From Clostridiales bacterium UBA4706 (GTDB lineage Bacteria; Bacillota; Clostridia; Oscillospirales; Oscillospiraceae), in the NCBI GenBank assembly GCA_002404605.1, contig DHKA01000019.1, forward strand, positions 2,114 through 11,477: DNA of 9,364 nucleotides. The letters are read 5' to 3'. The notes below the pieces were generated by a model. That model saw only the letters and a list, made by a program, of their open reading frames with translations. It was not told the DNA's origin and did not search any database. Shown one piece after another: positions 1 through 4,930 of the stretch (the first letter of the stretch is position 1; every line of letters starts with the position of its first letter). The position numbers were made by a program, and so were the translations under genes.

Positions 1-3
1 TTT

Positions 4-38
4 TCAAACGAGAGCCCAACGCAGTGGGTCTCGTTTGA
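4..38. other. Imperfect hairpin 1 of the left-edge hairpin cluster
   Basis: TCAAACGAGA (4-13) pairs with TCTCGTTTGA (29-38). After a bulged G at 14, CCC (15-17) pairs with GGG (26-28), leaving an 8-nt loop. It is preceded by TTTT in the plus direction and so is followed by AAAA in the minus direction, so it has no T-tract after the stem on either strand and is not a clear intrinsic terminator. It could be part of a longer element truncated by the window edge. Confidence 0.6.
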
Positions 39-67
39 GAGCGTGTCAAAAATTTTTTTACACGCTC
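39..67. other. Perfect 8-bp hairpin 2 with an A/T-rich loop
   Basis: GAGCGTGT (39-46) is perfectly complementary to ACACGCTC (60-67). The loop is C, five A and seven T, and its A and T runs could pair further. It sits one base beyond hairpin 1 and one base before hairpin 3, so it belongs to a tandem set. The role is unknown; it resembles terminator or interspersed-repeat structures more than a protein site. Confidence 0.6.
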
Positions 68-68
68 A

Positions 69-93
69 GGAGGGACGGCAAGGCCGTCCCTCC
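69..93. other. Perfect 11-bp hairpin 3
   Basis: GGAGGGACGGC (69-79) pairs perfectly with GCCGTCCCTCC (83-93) around the 3-nt loop AAG. The stem is very stable and GC-rich but has no T-tract on either side. Such a short-loop perfect stem is typical of intergenic repeat elements or RNA-stabilising structures; which one cannot be decided from a single copy. Confidence 0.65.
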
Positions 94-106
94 CATCTAT
101 ATTGAA

Positions 107-128
107 GCAGAGCCGATTCCGGCTCTGC
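107..128. other. Perfect 9-bp hairpin 4
   Basis: GCAGAGCCG (107-115) pairs with CGGCTCTGC (120-128) around the tetraloop ATTC. On the minus strand it lies just past the T-run (132-136) of the terminator-like hairpin 139-186, so it could act as a second barrier to leftward transcription or as a 3' end stabiliser. There is no T-tract of its own. Confidence 0.6.
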
Positions 129-131
129 CGG

Positions 132-186
132 AAAAAGTTCCGCCGCGCATAGCTTGGCTTATCGGGAGCCTTGTATGCGCGGCGGA
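132..186 (-). terminator. Probable intrinsic terminator of the leftward flavoprotein operon
   Basis: On the minus strand, a 13-bp perfect stem is formed by 174-186 and 139-151 (TCCGCCGCGCATA and its complement). The 22-nt loop holds an inner 4-bp stem (156-159 with 167-170). After the stem comes AC and then five T (132-136 complement). It starts about 10 bases past the stop codon of the COG2509-family gene, the expected place for its terminator. The T-run is short and the loop long, so efficiency is uncertain. Confidence 0.65.
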
Positions 187-196
187 GTCTGTTATT

Positions 197-1759
197 TTAT
201 TCCATGTGCTGCGAAAGCCAGTTTTCGGCTTGGCGGATGCCGTCCACGGCGGCGGAGAGAATGCCGCCGGCGTAGCCCGCGCCCTCGCCGCAGGGATAGA
301 TCCCGCGGAGATTCGACTGCCCCGTTTCGCCGCGCACGATGCGCACCGGCGAGGACGAGCGCGTCTCCACGCCCGTGAGCACCGCGTCCGGCATGGCGTA
401 GCCGCGCAGCTTTTTATCAAAGAGCGGGAACGCCTCGCGCAGCGCGGCGAGAACAAACTCCGGCAAACAGCCGTCGAGCGTGCCGAAGCGCACGCCGAGC
501 GGGTAGGTCGGCGCAACGCTGCCCGCGCTCTCCGAGGGCTTGCACGCGAGAAAATCACCGAGCAGCTGCGCCGGGGCGCGGTAATCGCCGCCGAGAAGAA
601 ACGCGGCGCGTTCCCATTTTCTTTGCAGCTCCACACCGGCGAGCGGATCGGCGGAGCCAAAGTCCGAGGGACGCACCTCGCAGAGCACGGCGGCGTTGGC
701 ATTCTGCCCGTCGCGCGCGAAGGGACTCATGCCGTTCACGCAGAGAAGGCCTTCTTCACTCGCCGCGCCGACGACGTACCCGCCCGGGCACATACAGAAC
801 GTATATACGCCCCGCCCGTCCGGAAGATGCACCGCCAGCCGGTAGTCGGCAGCGCCCAGCGCCGGGTGCGAGGCGAAAGCGCCGTACTGCGCGCGGGAGA
901 TGACTTCCTGCGGATGCTCGCACCGGACGCCCATGGAAAAAGCCTTCGGTTCGAGCTGCGCGCCGCGCTCTTTCAAAAGCGCGAACAGCTCGCGGGCGCT
1001 GTGGCCCGCGGCAAGGATGAGCGAATCGGCCACGAGCGATTCCTCCGCGCCGCCGTGCGAGAGCTGCACCGCGCGCAGCGCGCCGCCGGAAAGCTCGATA
1101 TCCGTGAGCTTTGTGCGGAAGCGCACCTCGCCGCCGTGTGCGAGGATCATTTCACGAAGCCCCTTCACGGCATCCGGCAGACGGTCGGTGCCGATGTGGG
1201 GCCTGGCCTGCCAGAGAATTTCGTCCGGCGCTCCGGCCTGCACGAGATCGTGCAGCACCTGGCGGCCGCGCTTGTCGTGCGTGCCGGTGTTGAGCTTCCC
1301 GTCCGAGAACGCGCCCGCGCCGCCCTCGCCGAACTGGATGTTTGATTCGGTGTCCAGCGTGCGGGTCTGATAGAACTTTTCCACATCCGCCTTCCGCTCG
1401 TCCACGGCGCTGCCGCGCTCGAGCAGGATCGGCTCCGCGCCCGCGCGCGCGAGCGTGAGCGCGGCGAAAAGCCCCGCCGGGCCTGCCCCGCACACGACGG
1501 GACGATGGGCGGGCTTTTCTTTTACCACTTCGACGCGCGGCGGCGTCCACGGCGTATAAGGCGAAAACTTTTCCTCACCCCGCCGGAGCGATACCGCGGC
1601 GGTCACGGTGAAATGCACGTCGTCCTTATGCCGCGCGTCTACGCTGCGGCGCAGGAGCCGCGCTTCAACCACATCCGAAACCGGGACATGCAGCTTTTTG
1701 GCGCACGCGGCTTTGAGATCGCCGTCGAGCGCGAGCCTTACATCACGAACCTCAATCAC
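197..1759 (-). CDS. COG2509-family FAD-dependent oxidoreductase (uncharacterised)
   Basis: A 520-residue flavoprotein, about the usual length for the COG2509 family of FAD-dependent dehydrogenases, whose substrates are not established. An N-terminal domain of about 85 residues precedes the Rossmann FAD-binding fold. The dinucleotide loop GAGPAG is at 91-96 and the acidic residue at the end of the second strand is in LERG (113-116). The family-typical FGEGGAGAFSDGKL stretch is at 143-156. The C-terminal FAD motif, GIYPCGEGAGYAGG and following, lies at about 486-507. I start it at the GTG at 1759-1757, which has AAGGAG 8 nt upstream and begins the IEVRDV stretch. A longer in-frame ATG at 1900 would add 47 residues that look like out-of-frame coding of the upstream gene. 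It overlaps the stop of that gene by 8 bases, so it is probably translationally coupled and co-transcribed. No signal peptide or membrane segment is seen; a cytosolic enzyme is likely. Family assignment is firm, function unknown. Confidence 0.92.
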   Translation of the reverse strand: MIEVRDVRLALDGDLKAACAKKLHVPVSDVVEARLLRRSVDARHKDDVHFTVTAAVSLRRGEEKFSPYTPWTPPRVEVVKEKPAHRPVVCGAGPAGLFAALTLARAGAEPILLERGSAVDERKADVEKFYQTRTLDTESNIQFGEGGAGAFSDGKLNTGTHDKRGRQVLHDLVQAGAPDEILWQARPHIGTDRLPDAVKGLREMILAHGGEVRFRTKLTDIELSGGALRAVQLSHGGAEESLVADSLILAAGHSARELFALLKERGAQLEPKAFSMGVRCEHPQEVISRAQYGAFASHPALGAADYRLAVHLPDGRGVYTFCMCPGGYVVGAASEEGLLCVNGMSPFARDGQNANAAVLCEVRPSDFGSADPLAGVELQRKWERAAFLLGGDYRAPAQLLGDFLACKPSESAGSVAPTYPLGVRFGTLDGCLPEFVLAALREAFPLFDKKLRGYAMPDAVLTGVETRSSSPVRIVRGETGQSNLRGIYPCGEGAGYAGGILSAAVDGIRQAENWLSQHME

Positions 1760-2900
1760 GCGCGGCGCTCCTTCCCGCGCGCAGCCCGGAGGCAAACGCC
1801 CAGTGCAGGTTGTACCCGCCGCACGCGCCGTCAATGTCGAGCGCCTCGCCGATGGCATACAGCCCCGGTACGCGGCGGCTCTCCATCGTTTCACTGTCAA
1901 ATTCGGATACGTCCGCGCCGCCGCGCGTCACCTGCGCGTGCTGCGTGTCGCCCGGGCCGAGGACCGAAAGCCGGTAGTTTTTGATGATGCGGGCAAGCTC
2001 GGATATCTCGCTGCTTTTGGCGCGGCGCGCTACCGTCTCGCCGAGCCGCCGGTGAAATATGCCGGTGAAGAGATCGGCATCGCCCCGGCGCAGCGCCTTC
2101 TGCGCCGAGAGCTTCGCGGTGAGCGCTTCCAAAGAAAGCTCCGGCAGCAGATCGAGCGAGAGCGTGTCGCCCGGAAGGGCGTGCCGCGAGAGATTCAGCG
2201 CGAGAATGCCGCTCACGCCGAAATCGCGGAAAAGGATCTCGCCGTCCTCGGTATATACGCTCTTTCCGCAGCGGATAAGCTCCGCGCGGCAGGCGCAGCG
2301 CAGCCCCGTGAGACCGCGGACGGATCCCGCGTCGGTCTTGAGCGGGCAGAGAACGGGGGAGAACGGGACCGTTTTGTGACCCAGCGGACGGAGAAGACTC
2401 GTTCCGCCGCCGGTAGCGACGATCACACGGTCGGCAAAAAACTTCTCGCCGGTGCGTGCGGTAAGCGTAAAGCCGCGGCCCTGCGGGGCGATGGCGGCGA
2501 TCTCCGTCGAGCAGCGCTCCTCAACGCCCAGCGCCTCACAGCCGAGACGCAGCACGTCGAGCACGGAGGCGGCGGTGCCGCTGCGCGGATAGACGCGGCC
2601 CTCTTCATCCGTGACCGTCCACAGCCCGAGCGAGCCGAAGAGATCCAGCAGCGCGCTGCACGGCATGTCCGCGAGAACGGGCGCGACGAAGTCCGGCCGG
2701 TTATAGCGCTCCGGCGAAACGTGCGTATTCGAGAGATTGCACCGCCCGTTGCCGGTTTTGAGCAGCTTTTTGCCGACGCGGTTCGCCTGTTCAAAAATCG
2801 CCACGTCCGCCCCGGCTTGCCCGGCGGCGATCGCCGCGCAGAGCCCGCCCGCGCCGCCGCCGATCACGGCGATGCGGCGCGGCGCTTCTTTTCTTCCCAT
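1752..2900 (-). CDS. HI0933/TIGR00275-family NAD(P)/FAD-dependent oxidoreductase
   Basis: A 382-residue flavoprotein of the HI0933 family (COG2081), named in some annotations aminoacetone-oxidase-like or BaiN/RdsA family; the physiological reaction is generally unproven. The FAD-binding loop IGGGAGG is at 13-19. The family hallmark KTGNGRCNLSN is at 48-58, and the ATGGG strand-turn is at 162-166. Near the C-terminus are QVTRGGADVSEFD (323-335), TMESRRVPGLYAIGE (338-352) and DGACGGYNLHWA (357-368), the classic closing FAD motif. The start is ATG 2900-2898, preceded by GGGGAGG (2915-2909) with 8 nt spacing. An in-frame ATG at 3038 would add 46 basic, non-family residues and run through the promoter region. 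It is first in a two-gene leftward operon. The bile-acid reductase name attached to BaiN should not be transferred without biochemical evidence. Cytosolic; no signal peptide. Confidence 0.93.
   Translation of the reverse strand: MGRKEAPRRIAVIGGGAGGLCAAIAAGQAGADVAIFEQANRVGKKLLKTGNGRCNLSNTHVSPERYNRPDFVAPVLADMPCSALLDLFGSLGLWTVTDEEGRVYPRSGTAASVLDVLRLGCEALGVEERCSTEIAAIAPQGRGFTLTARTGEKFFADRVIVATGGGTSLLRPLGHKTVPFSPVLCPLKTDAGSVRGLTGLRCACRAELIRCGKSVYTEDGEILFRDFGVSGILALNLSRHALPGDTLSLDLLPELSLEALTAKLSAQKALRRGDADLFTGIFHRRLGETVARRAKSSEISELARIIKNYRLSVLGPGDTQHAQVTRGGADVSEFDSETMESRRVPGLYAIGEALDIDGACGGYNLHWAFASGLRAGRSAARD
1768..1773 (-). promoter_or_regulatory. Ribosome binding site deciding a GTG start
   Basis: AAGGAG on the minus strand, 8 nt before the GTG at 1759. 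It lies inside the last codons of the upstream HI0933-family gene. This well-spaced site is the reason for choosing GTG over the upstream ATG at 1900, and it fits re-initiation by ribosomes finishing the upstream gene. Confidence 0.8.
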
Positions 2901-2935
2901 GGGATGATCCTCCCCAATGTTTTTTTCACGCGTCA

Positions 2936-2944
2936 ATCTTATCA
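2936..2944 (-). promoter_or_regulatory. Extended -10 promoter for the flavoprotein operon
   Basis: On the minus strand TGATAAGAT gives an extended -10 (TGn then TAAGAT, 2941-2936), about 36 bases before the ATG at 2900. The -35 position at 17 bp spacing (2964-2959) reads TTTCGC, a weak match, as is common for extended -10 promoters. It is the only plausible promoter in the 290-bp divergent region pointing leftward. Confidence 0.5.
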
Positions 2945-2966
2945 CAGTTTTACTCCGCGCGAAAGA

Positions 2967-2995
2967 GCGGCGCGAAAAAAAGCGCCACGCGCCGC
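2967..2995. repeat. GC-rich inverted repeat in the divergent promoter region
   Basis: GCGGCGCG (2967-2974) and CGCGCCGC (2988-2995) form a perfect 8-bp inverted repeat with a 13-nt spacer containing seven A. A nested alternative pairs GGCGC (2969-2973) with GCGCC (2982-2986). It lies just upstream of the predicted leftward -35 region. It could be an operator, or a chance feature of GC-rich sequence. Confidence 0.35.
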
Positions 2996-3062
2996 ACGCA
3001 GGCTTTCTCTTTGCACCCCTGCTGCACAAAGGCGACATTTTCTTCCTTCTTTCTCCGTCGGA

Positions 3063-3091
3063 TTGACAACGCGGCGAAGAATGGGTATATA
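3063..3091 (+). promoter_or_regulatory. Near-consensus sigma-A-type promoter for the ABC exporter operon
   Basis: TTGACA (3063-3068, perfect -35) is separated by exactly 17 bp from TATATA (3086-3091, -10), within an AT-rich stretch running to 3097. Transcription would start near 3097-3100, leaving a leader of about 95 nt before the ATG at 3194. This is the strongest promoter in the window, suggesting control by repression or attenuation rather than by a weak core promoter. Confidence 0.85.
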
Positions 3092-3105
3092 AATTATGGT
3101 AGGTA

Positions 3106-3143
3106 AGCAGCGGGTAACGCGAAGAGCGCCGCTGCTCTTTTCT
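3106..3143 (+). promoter_or_regulatory. Terminator-like hairpin in the ABC operon leader
   Basis: AGCAGCGG (3106-3113) pairs with CCGCTGCT (3129-3136). A further CGC (3118-3120) with GCG (3126-3128) stacks inside, after a one-sided GTAA bulge, closing a GAAGA loop. The stem is followed by CTTTTCT (3137-3143). A GC-rich stem followed by a short T-run within the first 45 nt of the transcript is what a transcription attenuator would look like, but the T-run is short (4 T), so termination may be weak. Alternatively it is a 5' stabilising hairpin. Confidence 0.45.
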
Positions 3144-3167
3144 GCTAAAGCGTTAGCGTATGCTAAC
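3144..3167 (+). promoter_or_regulatory. GTTAGC/GCTAAC dyad with an upstream third arm
   Basis: GTTAGC (3152-3157) and GCTAAC (3162-3167) form a perfect 6-bp dyad around GTAT. A further GCTAA at 3144-3148 can pair instead with TTAGC (3153-3157), so the middle arm has two exclusive partners. TAACGC (3115-3120), inside the upstream hairpin, is also complementary to GCGTTA (3150-3155). The site is 26 bases before the ABC start codon. It may be a repressor operator (the half-site vaguely recalls the TTAGGTTAGCCTAACC type of DtxR-family boxes, with different spacing) or part of an RNA switch. Confidence 0.45.
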
Positions 3168-3193
3168 ATCAAAAAGTCAAACGGAGAGAACGC

Positions 3194-4930
3194 ATGATCG
3201 ACAAGAAGCTCCTCGCCCTTCTGGGCGAGAATAAGAAGTACATTTACTATACGGTCGCGCTGATGATACTCGGCCTTTTTGCCAATTTGAGCATCACCGC
3301 GGCCATCTGCCGCACGATCGAACTGGCGGTAAATTTCCGGCAATACGAGACGGCGCGCGTCTTTCTGCTCCCGGCAGCGCTGGCCGCGGCGGGCGCGGCG
3401 GTGCGGTATGCCGCTTCCCGCGGCGCCGGTACGCTGAAGGACACGCTCGGCCGCCGGGCAAAGAAGGAGCTGCGCCATCGCGTATACGATAAGATCGTGC
3501 GTCTCGGCGTCCGTTCGGCAGACGGCATGAGCATGGCCGGTCTCACGCAGGTGGCCATGGAAGGTGTGGAGCAGCTGGATCTCTACTATTCCTCGTATAT
3601 CCCGCAGTTTTTCTATGCGCTGGCCGCGCCGGTCATCCTCTTTTGCGTCACATCGCCCGTAGACTGGCGCACGGCGCTCGTGCTGCTCGCCTGCGTGCCG
3701 CTCATCCCGCTTTCGATCATTGCGGTCTCCAAATATGCCAAGAAGATCTTTGCAAAATACTGGGGCAAATATACCTCCATGGGCGACGCCTTCCTTGACA
3801 GCGTACAGGGCATGAAGGAACTCAAGATCTTCCGCGCCGACGCCGCGCGGCAGAAAAAGATGAACGAGACGAGCGAGGAATTTCGCCGCATCACGATGAA
3901 GGTGCTCACCATGCAGCTTGCGAGCACAACGATCATGGATCTTGTGGCCTACGGCGGCGCGGGCGCCGGCATCGCCGTGGCGGTGACGGGCGTTCTGCAC
4001 CGGGGGCTTTCTCCGTTTGCCGCGCTCTTTCTGATCTTGACGGCGGTGGAGTTCTTTTTGCCGCTGCGCGCGTTCGGCGCGGCGTTCCATGTGGCGATGA
4101 ACGGTGTGAGCGCGGGCGGAAAGATCCTCTCCCTGCTGGATGAGCCGGAGCCCGTCTGGGGCGGCGCGAAGGCCCAGCCGGGCGAGCTGCGGCTCGAGAA
4201 TGTTTCGTTTTCCTACGACGGACAGCGCGATGTGCTGCACGATGTATCCATGGCCTTTCCGCGTACCGGCATGACGGCGATCGTCGGCCCGTCCGGGTGC
4301 GGCAAGTCCACGGTCGTAAATCTTCTGACCGGCGCGCTCCGGCCGCAGAGCGGGCGCGTCACGCTCGGCGGAGAGAGCATGGAGAGCTTTTCGCGCGAGA
4401 GCTATTATGCCCGTCTCGCGGTCGTGAGCTGCGGCAGCCATATTTTCAACGACACCGTCCGCGCCAACTTCCGCCTTGCCAACGCCGCCGTGACGGACGA
4501 GGCGATCTGGACAGCGCTGGAAACGGTGAATCTCGCGTCGTTCGTCCGGGAAAACGGCGGGCTGGACAAAGTCATCGCCGAGGATGCCGCCAACCTCTCC
4601 GGCGGACAAAAGCAGCGGCTCGCGCTCGCGGTGAATCTGACGGCGGAGCGGGATATTTATGTTCTGGACGAGGCCACGAGCAACATTGACATCGAAAGCG
4701 AAGAGATCATTATGAAAGCCGTTGCCGCTCTTGCGAAGGAAAAGGCGGTCATTCTCATTTCGCACCGGCTCGCAAACGTTGTTCCGGCGGAAAAAATTTA
4801 CGCCATGGAATCCGGCAAAGTCACGGAGTGCGGCACGCACGCCGCGCTCATGGCCGCCGGCGGCGGTTATGCAAAGCTGTATGCGGCGCAGCGAGCGCTC
4901 GAAGAGGGATACCGGGAGGACGAAGAATGA
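3194..4930 (+). CDS. ABC exporter half-transporter, subunit 1 (permease-ATPase fusion, CydD-like)
   Basis: A 578-residue half-transporter: an N-terminal six-helix exporter-type transmembrane domain (about 1-310) fused to an ATPase domain (about 330-578), in the cytoplasmic membrane. The region WRTALVLLACVPLIPLSII with FLDSVQGMKELKIF (201-214) resembles CydD-type subunits. ATPase motifs: A-loop Tyr in FSYDG (339-343), Walker A GPSGCGKST (365-373), signature LSGGQ (468-472), Walker B YVLDEA with catalytic Glu493, H-loop His524. The Q-loop lacks its glutamine: where VSQ is expected the protein reads VSCGSHIF (411-418), with Cys413. The start ATG has GGAGAG 5 nt upstream. Its stop overlaps the start of the next gene as ATGA, so it is almost certainly partner to subunit 2 in a heterodimer. 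No cydAB genes are seen, so a cysteine/glutathione exporter role for cytochrome bd is unsupported; the substrate is unknown. Confidence 0.93.
   Translation: MIDKKLLALLGENKKYIYYTVALMILGLFANLSITAAICRTIELAVNFRQYETARVFLLPAALAAAGAAVRYAASRGAGTLKDTLGRRAKKELRHRVYDKIVRLGVRSADGMSMAGLTQVAMEGVEQLDLYYSSYIPQFFYALAAPVILFCVTSPVDWRTALVLLACVPLIPLSIIAVSKYAKKIFAKYWGKYTSMGDAFLDSVQGMKELKIFRADAARQKKMNETSEEFRRITMKVLTMQLASTTIMDLVAYGGAGAGIAVAVTGVLHRGLSPFAALFLILTAVEFFLPLRAFGAAFHVAMNGVSAGGKILSLLDEPEPVWGGAKAQPGELRLENVSFSYDGQRDVLHDVSMAFPRTGMTAIVGPSGCGKSTVVNLLTGALRPQSGRVTLGGESMESFSRESYYARLAVVSCGSHIFNDTVRANFRLANAAVTDEAIWTALETVNLASFVRENGGLDKVIAEDAANLSGGQKQRLALAVNLTAERDIYVLDEATSNIDIESEEIIMKAVAALAKEKAVILISHRLANVVPAEKIYAMESGKVTECGTHAALMAAGGGYAKLYAAQRALEEGYREDEE

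Noticed and set aside
1..187. CRISPR array at the left edge
   Set aside because: The inverted repeats differ from each other in sequence and length; there are no direct repeats with regular spacers.
35..1345. Long plus-strand open frame of 436 codons
   Set aside because: Antisense to the COG2509-family gene, rich in Arg/Ala/His with no family motif; a GC-rich shadow frame.
1608..3092. Long plus-strand open frame of 494 codons
   Set aside because: Antisense to the HI0933-family gene and across its promoter; composition is typical of a shadow frame and the minus-strand protein has clear motifs.
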